Made by a program: the position numbers and the translations under genes
The notes under the pieces: model-generated
The model's input: the letters and a program-made list of their open reading frames with translations, nothing else
Database searches by the model: none
Told to the model about the DNA's origin: nothing
Assembly: GCA_964556565.1 (NCBI GenBank)
Contig: CAZKWF010000012.1
Coordinates: 1 to 38,974 of the forward strand
From: SOJZ01 sp964556565
Lineage (GTDB): Archaea; Thermoproteota; Bathyarchaeia; Bathyarchaeales; Bathyarchaeaceae
DNA length: 38,974 nucleotides
Direction of reading: 5' to 3'
Shown: positions 7,242 through 15,628 of the stretch, one piece after another
Numbering within the stretch: position 1 is the stretch's first letter
Layout: the number at the start of each line of letters is the position of its first letter

Positions 7242-7249
7242 AATGAGCA
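7242..7249. repeat. Target site duplication, right copy (aatgagca)
   Basis: Exact direct copy of 967-974, abutting the right inverted repeat. Removing the element and one copy rejoins an uninterrupted intergenic sequence between the DUF998-like gene and the flippase gene. Confidence 0.92.
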
Positions 7250-7309
7250 TAAACCATAATATGCAGTAACCGTTATCTGCTTCTATTCGCGCGTTGGGTG
7301 TAGCAATAA

Positions 7310-8386
7310 ATGGCGTTAGAAAGGCGTACAATGATAACAAAATCCATTCCATTTCTGCTCATCGGCCTACTGGTTTTTGTTTGCTACCTGTACTTCTTCG
7401 TCGACATATCCGAGATGATAGCGACCATTCAAAGCGTCAATCCTTTCTACTACTCACTGGCGATAATCGCTTTTTTACTAGACATACTCTTCTACGCCCT
7501 GACTTGGCATTATCTTTTGCTTCCTCTCTCGGTAAAAACTTCTTTTAAGAAGACTTTTCTTCTCGTTTGGGTTGGAGCTTTCGTTGACATCTTGGTTCCT
7601 GCGGAATCGGTTACAGGAGATGTTTCTAAAGCTTATCTAATGTCCAAAGAAACAAACGAAAACACTGGAAGAGTTGCAGCATCCGTTGTAAGTCATAGAA
7701 TCCTCTCAACTGCGGTAACCCTTGGAAGTCTGATCATCGGTTCTCTCTCGTTCCTTTTTGTTTTGAAGCATGAAATCTCCGGGTTTATCCTGAACCTAAT
7801 ATTGCTCGTATCGTTTGGCACCGTAATTACACTGGCTTTCATGTTCCTTCTATGCTTCAAAGAGCACATAACCCGCAAAATAACCGATTCTCTGCTGAGA
7901 CTGATTGCGTTTATTTCTAAAGGCCGCTGGCGGTTAACAAATTTGACCTCTGAGGTACAGAGAGCCTTGAAAGCTTTTCATCAGGCAATAGATATCTTAG
8001 GTGCGCATCCTACGAGCTTGGTTCCACCAGTGATTTTTTCGATAATATCTTGGCTCTTTAGTTTGCTCATATCTCTGCTGATTTTTCTCTCTCTTGGCTA
8101 CCAGTTCAGTTTCAGCATAATAGTTACCGTGGTTACCGTGTATTCCATCAGTTGCGCCATTCAAGCCGTACCCGTAGGAATCCCTGCTGAAGTGGGCATT
8201 GTAGAACCCATTATGATCAGTCTTTACGCGTCACTCGGTGTTCCTGTCGATATTGGTGGCGCTGCAACCATTCTAACAAGAATTTTAACTGTTTGGCTCC
8301 GACTCTCCCTAGGCTTTGTAGCAACGCAGTGGGTTGGAATCAAAACGTTGGCCGGTAGTTCATCCAGTGTTCCAACGGAGTTATGA
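7310..8386 (+). CDS. UPF0104 / LPG-synthase-TM-like flippase family protein
   Basis: The 358-residue protein has about eight membrane spans and the conserved motifs of the UPF0104/lysylphosphatidylglycerol-synthase transmembrane family: FVDILVPAESVTGDVSKAYLM in the first third, VVSHRIL following it, and a Gly/Pro-rich AVPVGIPAEVGIVEP loop near residue 290. Members include archaeal AglD-like proteins and putative lipid or lipid-linked sugar flippases. It lacks a soluble catalytic domain, so it is more likely a translocator or accessory protein than an aminoacyl-lipid synthase. An alternative start is the ATG seven codons in. It begins 60 bases beyond the transposon target site. Confidence 0.75.
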   Translation: MALERRTMITKSIPFLLIGLLVFVCYLYFFVDISEMIATIQSVNPFYYSLAIIAFLLDILFYALTWHYLLLPLSVKTSFKKTFLLVWVGAFVDILVPAESVTGDVSKAYLMSKETNENTGRVAASVVSHRILSTAVTLGSLIIGSLSFLFVLKHEISGFILNLILLVSFGTVITLAFMFLLCFKEHITRKITDSLLRLIAFISKGRWRLTNLTSEVQRALKAFHQAIDILGAHPTSLVPPVIFSIISWLFSLLISLLIFLSLGYQFSFSIIVTVVTVYSISCAIQAVPVGIPAEVGIVEPIMISLYASLGVPVDIGGAATILTRILTVWLRLSLGFVATQWVGIKTLAGSSSSVPTEL

Positions 8387-8498
8387 CTCAGTTTTGGGAA
8401 GTATGTTGAGTATAAGAATGAAATACGAGATTTACGCTGACATTTTGGGAACTGTTATGAGAAGAAGTCTTGTCCGCTTACAAAAACCCTTAACTCGA

Positions 8499-8786
8499 CT
8501 AAACCTTCGTTACCTCTCCGTATTTTCCGACGTTCATTCTCCAAACTCCTTTGAATGAGGTTACAAAGCCATTTTCAATTTGCAAGACATCTCCAACCTT
8601 CAGTGGAATTATCTTTTCATTCCACAAATCCATCGCCATCGACCCGGTTTCATCTTCCACCCCTAGCTCAAGGATTTCGTGCTCAACACCCTTACCCGAC
8701 GTAACATGTTTGAGTTCTGAAACGATTACAACCTTCACCTTGATATTTACGTGGCTCATGCCAGGCTTCAAGTCCCGTATATTCAA
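8499..8786 (-). CDS. OB-fold single-stranded nucleic acid binding protein (RPA-like)
   Basis: The 95-residue protein matches a single OB fold of the archaeal RPA/SSB type: it begins MNIRDLKPGMSHVNIKVKVV, continues to a LELGVEDETGSMAMDLWNE strand-turn-strand, and ends LKVGDVLQIENGFVTSFKGVWRMNVGKYGEV. In archaeal RPA domains the ETGSM..LW segment and the later R.NVGKYG segment line the DNA-binding groove. It is short, with one OB fold and no zinc finger or tail, so it could be a minor ssDNA-binding protein or an RPA partner. It stands alone on the minus strand, divergent from the threonine-synthase-like gene. Confidence 0.75.
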   Translation of the reverse strand: MNIRDLKPGMSHVNIKVKVVIVSELKHVTSGKGVEHEILELGVEDETGSMAMDLWNEKIIPLKVGDVLQIENGFVTSFKGVWRMNVGKYGEVTKV

Positions 8787-8914
8787 TAATTATTCCCTCA
8801 GGCACTCTTCACTAGCGATGTTTCGCTCATAACTCGTCTCGGATTCTCTTAAACATTTACTAAACAACCGATAAAAGTTAGGAGAACACAACTATTTCAT
8901 GGAGTTTATTCACT

Positions 8915-10324
8915 ATGACGATTTTGCGGTGTACCCAGTGTTCAACAACGCTGAAGCCGTATCCTCCACGATATAGATGCGAGAAGTGTGGAGGCCTTTT
9001 GGAATACGCTCTTGATTTCAAACAGTTAAAGTTAAGGGGAATCAAGCTCGCTGAGGCCATCTCCTTTTGGAAATACAAACAACTTCTTCCAGAAGTCAAA
9101 AACACCGTGACACTGGGCGAAGGCGGCACCCCCCTACATACAGCTACGCGTCTTGCAAAAAAGCTTGGTTTGAGTGCAGTGTATCTTAAGGATGAAACAC
9201 GAAACCCTACGAATTCCTTTAGAGACAGATGCGCCGCGTTGATGGTTTCCAACGCTTTGGATTTGAAGTACAGTTCTATGGTTTGTGCTTCGAACGGGAA
9301 CCTAGGAGCTTCTTCGGCTGCTTACTGCGCAAAGTCTGGACTCACGTGTCACATTATTGTTCCCAAACTCGTTGACATGGGCAAGCTCGCCCAAATGCTG
9401 ATCTACGATGCCATCCTTGACGAACATGGTGAAATTGTTGACGACTCCATAGAACGGGCAGAATCATTGGGAAAAGAGACAGGCTGGTATCAAGCCACCG
9501 CTGAATTGAACCCCCTCGTAATTGAAGCCCAGAAAACCATAGCATACGAAGTTACGGAACAATTTGGAGTACCCGACTGGTTCATCGTTTCTATGGGGAG
9601 CGGCGGAATCATATACTCCATTTGGAAAGGTTTCAAAGAACTACAAATGCTCGGAAAGATTGAAACGCTACCAAAGATGGTCGGCGTACAAGCTCACGGA
9701 TGCGCCCCCATCGTCAATGCGCACCTGAAAAGCAAATCAAAACCAACTGCTGTTCATAAGCCGTCCACACACGCTTTAGGAATCCTTGTGCGCAACCCGT
9801 TTAACGGAATATGGGCACTAAAGGCGCTAACAGATTCGAAAGGCATCGCAATCTCAGTCAGCGATTCCGAAATCTTCACCGCTGAACAAAAAATCGCAAG
9901 GCTTGAAGGAATCTTTGCAGAGCCAGCGAGCTCAGCCACAATAGCCGCGCTCGAAAAAATGGTTACCCAAGGCACTATCAACAAGAAAGACAGCGTTGTA
10001 TGTCTCATAACCGCAAGCGGTTTGAAAGCAACCGATGTACTACAGGCCCTGACGAAAAAACGCAAAACCGCTGTAGTCGGCCTAGAATTAAGCACAAAAG
10101 AGAAGATTCTGCGCAATCTCAGCAGAAAAGACACTTACGGCTATGACCTATGGAAAAAACTTGGAAAAACAATGACACGAGCTGCTGTCTATCAACACCT
10201 AAACGAACTCTCAGAAAGAGGGTTGGTGATCGCCTATGAAAGGGAGAAAAGAAAATACTTCAAAATTACCAAGCGTGGAAAACGAGCTTTGCAGGCCATC
10301 GATGAGCTAAAAATGTTACTGTAA
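8915..10324 (+). CDS. Threonine-synthase-like PALP protein fused to winged helix; PLP Lys is Arg
   Basis: The 469-residue protein has an N-terminal zinc ribbon (CTQC at 6-9, CEKC near 26-29), a fold-type II PLP enzyme core of the threonine synthase kind (EGGTPL near 69-74; SNGNLGASSAAY; a GSGG phosphate loop), and from about residue 392 a PadR-like winged helix (TYGYDLWKKLGKTMTRAAVYQHLNEL). In threonine synthases the core motif reads NPTGSFKDR, with the Lys forming the Schiff base to PLP. Here it reads NPTNSFRDR, codon AGA, so Arg103 replaces that Lys. This should abolish normal catalysis, and with the DNA-binding-type domain suggests a regulator that may sense PLP, an amino acid or phosphohomoserine. 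Annotating it as a working ThrC would be unsafe. Confidence 0.75.
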   Translation: MTILRCTQCSTTLKPYPPRYRCEKCGGLLEYALDFKQLKLRGIKLAEAISFWKYKQLLPEVKNTVTLGEGGTPLHTATRLAKKLGLSAVYLKDETRNPTNSFRDRCAALMVSNALDLKYSSMVCASNGNLGASSAAYCAKSGLTCHIIVPKLVDMGKLAQMLIYDAILDEHGEIVDDSIERAESLGKETGWYQATAELNPLVIEAQKTIAYEVTEQFGVPDWFIVSMGSGGIIYSIWKGFKELQMLGKIETLPKMVGVQAHGCAPIVNAHLKSKSKPTAVHKPSTHALGILVRNPFNGIWALKALTDSKGIAISVSDSEIFTAEQKIARLEGIFAEPASSATIAALEKMVTQGTINKKDSVVCLITASGLKATDVLQALTKKRKTAVVGLELSTKEKILRNLSRKDTYGYDLWKKLGKTMTRAAVYQHLNELSERGLVIAYEREKRKYFKITKRGKRALQAIDELKMLL

Positions 10325-10388
10325 CCTTCTGTAGAAGACTTTAATGTAAAAAATCACTAATGCGTGCATGAAGAGGTCGGTTTTTCTT

Positions 10389-10715
10389 CTAAAATGGAGT
10401 TATCGCGTAGCCTATGAAAAAGGGTACAACTCCAATGATGCCGACCAATATCAACGAACCCGTGATGCTACTCTTTTGGTCAAATGACGTTATTGGTGTA
10501 ACGGGTGTTCTCTTCTTTGCCTCCGTATCAATCAGTGTTTGAGAGAAAATCGCTGTCGCAATGAACGCGAATATAAACCACCCTATAATGCTCACCGCCA
10601 CTGCAACATGCGAGGTTGGCAGCAGGAGTCCATTAAAGAAAGCCCAAACGAAATCAATGACGAATATTTTTGTCATCCTACCCACGCTTTCATTCCCTTT
10701 CACACTTGCATACAT
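10389..10715 (-). CDS. Small membrane protein of unknown function
   Basis: The 108-residue protein has two or three predicted spans (about residues 17-36, 38-58 and 86-105) separated by a polar segment rich in Thr, Pro and Lys. The ATG at 10715 lies six bases after the stop of the upstream zinc-ribbon membrane protein, so the two probably form one transcript. An internal ATG at 10676 (residue 14) is an alternative start that falls just before the first span. I do not recognise a family. Confidence 0.5.
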   Translation of the reverse strand: MYASVKGNESVGRMTKIFVIDFVWAFFNGLLLPTSHVAVAVSIIGWFIFAFIATAIFSQTLIDTEAKKRTPVTPITSFDQKSSITGSLILVGIIGVVPFFIGYAITPF

Positions 10716-10721
10716 GCAAGA

Positions 10722-11318
10722 TTATGAGGATCCCTGACCCATTTTCTTTCCACACTCTGTACAGTATATTGCTTCTTTGAGGTTCATTGTTCCACAGTGT
10801 TTGCAGAGGACGCTCTTTTTCTTCGTAGCCATTTCTATTGCTCCTTTTACTGCGAAATAAACTCCAACAATTGTTGCTATGATTCCCACAAGTAAGAGGA
10901 TATGGGAATAATAGTATAGTTCAATCCAGTATCCAACCGTTTTGGTTGTAACCAAGCTTATAGTATTGTCAAACTTGAAATGGTAGATGTCGTTGTACGG
11001 AACTTGCCATCTAAATTTATAACCACTGTATATTCTTCCAGGATTGAATAGAACATGGTCTCCTGAATCCGTGATACGGAAGTCTATATCATCATTTGCC
11101 CCCGAACAATAGATTGTACCATGAACACAGGTTCCCCAAATTAAGTCACGTGGAAATATACCAACAACATTGGGATGTACTTGCCAATCAAATCTTTGTT
11201 CTACTTGGAAAGGTGGTAGAAACATGTCCCAAGGAACAAGAAAGCTCAGAAAGAGAATTACAATTCCAGTTATCAGAATTATAGTGCCTTTCCTTATGGG
11301 TGTATACAAGTAAAGCAT
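10722..11318 (-). CDS. Membrane protein with C-terminal zinc ribbon
   Basis: The 198-residue protein has an N-terminal span (about residues 9-31), an extracytoplasmic beta-rich domain of about 100 residues, a second span near 135-160, and a C-terminal cytoplasmic zinc ribbon with CKHC and CTEC pairs (VLCKHCGTMNLKEAIYCTECGKKM). The double-CxxC ribbon after a transmembrane anchor is a frequent archaeal design with no fixed function. It is followed within six bases by another small membrane protein gene, and the pair may act together. No enzymatic motif is visible. Confidence 0.6.
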   Translation of the reverse strand: MLYLYTPIRKGTIILITGIVILFLSFLVPWDMFLPPFQVEQRFDWQVHPNVVGIFPRDLIWGTCVHGTIYCSGANDDIDFRITDSGDHVLFNPGRIYSGYKFRWQVPYNDIYHFKFDNTISLVTTKTVGYWIELYYYSHILLLVGIIATIVGVYFAVKGAIEMATKKKSVLCKHCGTMNLKEAIYCTECGKKMGQGSS

Positions 11319-11582
11319 CCCCTAGCTCCCATGTATATATAATAGGGTATTTAGCGCTTTCCTATTCAATACGAAACATACTACAAAGGAAGATTGCGAA
11401 AAACAAAAGAAGAAAAGGGCTGCGAAATAATGCATGCATTCTGGTTCTTAGTAAGAATCCAACTCCTCATGCTCCCGAACGTTTCTCAATATCAAAGGTT
11501 TTCAAACAATTTCTTTATCAACCACAACTAATAAATTTCGGGACTTTTTATTCTAGTTACAACTATACTATAGCTGATTCAT

Positions 11583-12344
11583 ATGTCTCAAAGAACATTT
11601 GCGTCAAGACCAATCCAATTAGCTATCACAGCCATTTTCACATCGCTTGTATGTGTAGCCACTATGGTCTTCTCCATCTATGTACCGCTCACAAAAGGCT
11701 TCTTTAATATCGGCGAAACCATGGTGTTCATTACGGCCCTTCTTTTCGGTCCATTTATCGGTGCTTTCGCAGGAGGAGTCGGCTCTATGTCCGCAGATAT
11801 CCTTTTAGGCTACCCACATTACGCGCCAGCAACTCTTATCATAAAGGCATGCGAAGGGAGCATCGTTGGCATCCTCAGTCGCAAAAGAATTAAGTTTAGA
11901 TCTAAACTTCAATGGAAAGCCTTTACATTCATTGTCGGTTTGATAGCAGGAGTTTTGTTGGGAGGAATCGGGTCCCTTTATTATAGCGGCACGGTAGAAC
12001 TTTCTCTTGGCATCCCTCCACCTGAAAACCCCACCGCAATTTTGTTTATTCCACCAGAATTTTGGTTCTCTCTAGGGGCTTTAGTGATTGTGTTAATCAG
12101 TTTAATGGGTTTTGTTTTTGAACCGGAATTTGGTTGGTTGATTCTCACGACACTTATAGGGGGTTCAGTGATGGTAATAGGTTATTTCATTTATCAACAG
12201 TTTCTTCTCGGTCCGTTGTTTGGCTATTATGTTATAGCAATAGCTGAGATTCCAGTGAACATCGGTCAAATGACAATTGGTCTCATAGCGGCTCTGCCAA
12301 TAGTGAGGGCAATATGGCGTTCCTTACCGTCCCTCAAAGGTTAA
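11583..12344 (+). CDS. ECF transporter S component (substrate-binding membrane subunit)
   Basis: The 253-residue protein has about six spans and the features of ECF-type S components: a basic N-terminus followed by AITAIFTSLVCVATM, the IGETMVFITALLFGPFIGAFAGGVGSMSADIL segment and the YAPATLIIKACEGSIVGIL segment. S components bind a vitamin or metal and dock on a shared EcfA/EcfT energising module. No ATPase or EcfT gene is nearby, as expected for group II systems. The substrate cannot be named. The 264-base upstream region holds a perfect AATGCATGCATT palindrome (11429-11440), but I recognise no riboswitch. Confidence 0.75.
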   Translation: MSQRTFASRPIQLAITAIFTSLVCVATMVFSIYVPLTKGFFNIGETMVFITALLFGPFIGAFAGGVGSMSADILLGYPHYAPATLIIKACEGSIVGILSRKRIKFRSKLQWKAFTFIVGLIAGVLLGGIGSLYYSGTVELSLGIPPPENPTAILFIPPEFWFSLGALVIVLISLMGFVFEPEFGWLILTTLIGGSVMVIGYFIYQQFLLGPLFGYYVIAIAEIPVNIGQMTIGLIAALPIVRAIWRSLPSLKG

Positions 12345-12348
12345 AAGG

Positions 12349-12360
12349 CATCTTAAGATG
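12349..12360 (+). terminator. Palindrome followed by T-rich tract after ECF gene
   Basis: catcttaagatg is a perfect 12-bp palindrome beginning four bases after the ECF gene stop, and is followed by ttcaattttt. It can form a short hairpin with a weak T tract, so it is only a tentative terminator. Confidence 0.3.
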
Positions 12361-12413
12361 TTCAATTTTTAAGTTACAGAAGCAATGGTTAACATTAACA
12401 TTGGAGGTTAAAT

Positions 12414-13439
12414 ATGACTAGGCAATCACTGTCGGTTGGAAAGCTTGAACCAGACGTGCTGAAGCAACTTGTTTTCAGCTGTTTAGGAGCGGCTAATTCT
12501 CGTGTGATTCTTGGTCCAAGTATTGGAGAAGACGCTTCGGTGATTGATTTTAAGGATAAGGTTCTTGTTGTTCACTCTGACCCGATAACTGGCGCTGTGG
12601 AAAACATCGGCTGGTTGGCTGTCAACATTGTCGCCAACGACATCGCAACTCGCGGAGTTAAACCACTTTGGATGCTCATTGTGCTTCTTCTGCCAAACAA
12701 CATGGACACTGCAAAGCTGAAGCATATAACTCAGCAAATTGACACTGCAGCAAAGGAGTTAGGTATCGCTATTGTAGGCGGACACAGCGAAGTCACACCG
12801 GGCATCAAAAGACCAATTATAGTTGCAACCGCTATGGGCGAAACAGAAAAGGGAAAGTTTGTGCAATCAAGCGGAGCAAAAGTCGGCGACCATCTGATTA
12901 TAACTAAGGGCACTGCCATCGAAGGAACAGCCATCCTATCAAGCGAATTAGCTGAATCGCTCCAAAGAAAGATCAACTCAGGAACTGTTGAGAACGCCCA
13001 AAAATTCATCAAAAAGGTCAGCGTGGTAAAGGATGCCTTAACTGCAGTCAAAGCTGGAGGAGTTCACGTGATGCATGACGCTACGGAGGGAGGAATTGCA
13101 GGAGGACTACAAGAAATCGCATGGGCATCCGATGTAAGCATCCAAGTCCACGAGGAGAAAATACCCATTTACAGAGAGACAGAGGCGATTTGCAGAGCCC
13201 TGAACATAGATCCACTTAAAACCATCGGCTCCGGATCACTGATAATTTCCGCGCACCCCGAGAAGGCTAAAGAAATAGTGGGCGCTCTTCAGAAAAAAGG
13301 TATTCAAGCGTCTATCATTGGCAGGGTGAAAGACAAGAAAGACAAATCCTGCATTTTTCGAATAGATGGAACAACGCTCAATCTTTCTAAGCCTATAAAA
13401 GAAGAAATCTGGGGAGTCTTGGGAAAGCACTACAGATGA
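12414..13439 (+). CDS. AIR synthase family protein, HypE-like
   Basis: The 341-residue protein has the two-domain ATP-binding fold shared by PurM, ThiL, SelD and HypE: GEDASVIDF near residue 39, an NIVANDIATRGVKPLWML segment near 73-90, GGHSE near 120, and a C-terminal domain with MHDATEGGIAGGLQEIAWAS and the KIPIY strand, closest to HypE (DPTRGGLA there). True HypE ends in PRIC, whose Cys carries the carbamoyl/cyano group; this protein ends GKHYR and so cannot do that reaction. A good GGAGGTT lies six bases before the ATG. It overlaps comB by ATGA, which suggests a related metabolic role, but the substrate is unknown. Confidence 0.75.
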   Translation: MTRQSLSVGKLEPDVLKQLVFSCLGAANSRVILGPSIGEDASVIDFKDKVLVVHSDPITGAVENIGWLAVNIVANDIATRGVKPLWMLIVLLLPNNMDTAKLKHITQQIDTAAKELGIAIVGGHSEVTPGIKRPIIVATAMGETEKGKFVQSSGAKVGDHLIITKGTAIEGTAILSSELAESLQRKINSGTVENAQKFIKKVSVVKDALTAVKAGGVHVMHDATEGGIAGGLQEIAWASDVSIQVHEEKIPIYRETEAICRALNIDPLKTIGSGSLIISAHPEKAKEIVGALQKKGIQASIIGRVKDKKDKSCIFRIDGTTLNLSKPIKEEIWGVLGKHYR

Positions 13440-14221
13440 AAAAGGCAAAGACGCAAAACTCGATTCGAGAAAAAATGCTAGTAAGCCTAGAACTGAGTGC
13501 AAAGGATGCTGTGAAAGCGGTAAGCAGAGGAGACGTGCTTGTTGTCATTGACGTTTTGAGGTGCTGCTCCACCATTGTCACAGCATTAGCGAACGGTGCC
13601 GAAGAGGTGATTCCAACAAAAACCATCATAGAAGCCCAAGCGCTTAGCAAGAAGCATCCCGAGTTTTTGCTAGCTGGCGAAAGAAGAGGAATAAAGCCCA
13701 AAGGATTCGATTTAGGAAACTCGCCGCTGGAATTTTCTCCCAACATAGTGAAAGAAAAGCATGTAATTTTGACCACAACAAGTGGGACAAAGGCCATCTG
13801 CTTATCCAAAAATGCAAGGTGGGTGCTGATCGGCGCCTTCTGTAATGCTGAGGCTGTTGCCAAGACAGCTTTTAAGATTGCTGAAAAAGAAAAAATTGGG
13901 ATTTCCTTTGTGCTTTCAGGGGCACATGGACGGTTTTCATTAGAAGACTTCATGTGTGCAGGGGCAATCGTGGAGAACCTACTAACCGACAAAATCGAAT
14001 GTTCAGATGCTGTTTTAGCAGCGTCGTTAACTTTTCAACGGTCGTGTAGACAGATAATTAAGATTATTCAACGTGGAAGCCACGCACGATATCTCAAAGA
14101 CATAGGATACGAAGACGATGTGAAGTTCTGCTGTCAGCTTAATGCTTATCCAGTTGTTCCAGTATACGAAGCTGAAAGCATTGGGTTGCTTAGTTTAGAC
14201 GAGGAGAGTACGTTCAGTTAA
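13436..14221 (+). CDS. comB: 2-phosphosulfolactate phosphatase family (ComB)
   Basis: The protein shows ComB landmarks in order: VLVVIDVLRCCSTIVTAL (Asp and Arg of the active site), LLAGERRGIKPKGFDLGNSPLEF, and the TTTSGTKAI strand, then NAEAVAKTA. ComB removes phosphate from 2-phospho-3-sulfolactate in the PEP-dependent route to coenzyme M. Homologues also exist in organisms without coenzyme M, so the substrate here is not certain. Length (261, or 248 from the second Met) is close to family size of about 220-250. The start is set by the ATGA overlap with the upstream AIR-synthase-like gene. No comA or comC is in the window. Its 3' end overlaps the convergent transglutaminase gene by 27 bases. 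Confidence 0.8.
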   Translation: MKKAKTQNSIREKMLVSLELSAKDAVKAVSRGDVLVVIDVLRCCSTIVTALANGAEEVIPTKTIIEAQALSKKHPEFLLAGERRGIKPKGFDLGNSPLEFSPNIVKEKHVILTTTSGTKAICLSKNARWVLIGAFCNAEAVAKTAFKIAEKEKIGISFVLSGAHGRFSLEDFMCAGAIVENLLTDKIECSDAVLAASLTFQRSCRQIIKIIQRGSHARYLKDIGYEDDVKFCCQLNAYPVVPVYEAESIGLLSLDEESTFS

Positions 14222-15466
14222 CGCTTTGATTTTCCTTCTCACCATGATGCTATCGACTATTAAGACTATGACTGCCACCAGCAGAATCCAATTGATAATA
14301 GGCATCGAAACTACGGTGTGAATTAAGCCTTCAAGCGTTAGTATAGGAACCTCGCCCACCCCCCAGCCCCAGTAGGCAGCGATAAGATATTCATAAGATT
14401 CTTTGGGTTCTCCCTGTTCTTCCGTCTCCTCGGGCTCAGAGTTTGTAAATTCCTTGTATATCGGAAGATAATAGTATGGAGAAATGAGCCCCACCCGAAC
14501 GATGTCCCGAATATATCTGTCAGAAATCGTAACCTCTAACGGAACCCATCCTATGTTGGGCATGTACACCTCACACCACGCATGACCCCCGCTAAAGACA
14601 ACGCCAACAGTTCCACCCATGTCGGAAAAAACCAACCCATTAAAAAGGTTACAAGGAATCCCAAATCCCCGCATAATCGCAACAAAAACCTCAGCAAAAT
14701 GTCTACAGACGCCATATCGCTTTTCTCCATCACCCGTAACCTCGACGGTTTCGTTCAGTATCCGGCTGGCCTTCAACCTCTGATCAGGGTAATCCTCGTG
14801 CTCCCTGTAGACCATATGAGTGGAAAACCAGTCTATTGTCGCGTAGACTATGTCATACACGTTGGATCCACCAGCTGTTTGGTTAATCTCTTGAATCACG
14901 TCTTGAACACCTGCGTTGCTGTAATCCCAGTAGTATGTTTCGTTCACATATGCTTCATAGTCAGCACCAAGTTGACTACTTGCCTCAGAAATATCCCCCA
15001 CAGTCTCATTCAATATATCCGTCATATCAACTTTCGATATGGAAAGCTTAATCCAAACGTCCGTTCTGATTTCCTGATACGGCTTAACATCAGTGAAATT
15101 AAACTGCACACCATAAATTGAATTGTGATCTTCCCTTTCTGTCAAATCGTATTTTCCACTAGTAACACTTTGTTTTACGTAACCGACTCCTAACGTCCGC
15201 CCACCAGAACTTGACGCAGTTTGCAAAATCCTTACGTCTGACCAAAAATTATTCGCCCAAACCTCTACAAAAATCGGAATCGGAATTGAAGCAGGCGTTG
15301 GACAATTGTATTTGTAGACTAGGTATCCGTGAATGTATAATGTTCGTGGGTCAAACAATCGTGCTTTGCTGGGAACACTTGTAGTGTTTACTCCATGAAT
15401 GGGAACAAAAATCCCAGTGCATAGACAAATCGCTACGGCCAATGCAACAAAGGCTGATTTATGCAT
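14195..15466 (-). CDS. Secreted, membrane-anchored transglutaminase-like protein
   Basis: The 423-residue protein begins with a signal or anchor segment (about residues 4-25) and ends with a membrane span (about 385-408) followed by a basic tail, so the bulk lies outside the cell. Residues near 253-312 carry the transglutaminase-like catalytic core: a Cys in RYGVCRHFAEVFVAIMRGFGIPC, a His in GGHAWCEVYMP, and GWVPLEVT, where the usual Asp of the triad is Glu. Archaeal members are thought to be cysteine peptidases or amidases of the cell surface. A TATA-like region (15522-15545) lies about 60-75 bases upstream of the ATG on the minus strand. Confidence 0.75.
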   Translation of the reverse strand: MHKSAFVALAVAICLCTGIFVPIHGVNTTSVPSKARLFDPRTLYIHGYLVYKYNCPTPASIPIPIFVEVWANNFWSDVRILQTASSSGGRTLGVGYVKQSVTSGKYDLTEREDHNSIYGVQFNFTDVKPYQEIRTDVWIKLSISKVDMTDILNETVGDISEASSQLGADYEAYVNETYYWDYSNAGVQDVIQEINQTAGGSNVYDIVYATIDWFSTHMVYREHEDYPDQRLKASRILNETVEVTGDGEKRYGVCRHFAEVFVAIMRGFGIPCNLFNGLVFSDMGGTVGVVFSGGHAWCEVYMPNIGWVPLEVTISDRYIRDIVRVGLISPYYYLPIYKEFTNSEPEETEEQGEPKESYEYLIAAYWGWGVGEVPILTLEGLIHTVVSMPIINWILLVAVIVLIVDSIMVRRKIKALTERTLLV

Positions 15467-15628
15467 CCTTACACACCTCTACGACTGCCAAGTTTGAACG
15501 TATCACAAATGGCTTGTTCTTATCATTTAAACCTTTTAAAAGCACTAACACCTTTATTCTAAGATTCGTTTGACGAAACATAGCAAAAACTTGATATTGC
15601 CTAGTTCGAAAGTAGGGAAAGAGGATGG

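Noticed and set aside
8915..10324. Calling this gene a functional threonine synthase (thrC)
   Set aside because: The Schiff-base Lys is Arg and a DNA-binding-type domain is fused, so activity should not be assumed.
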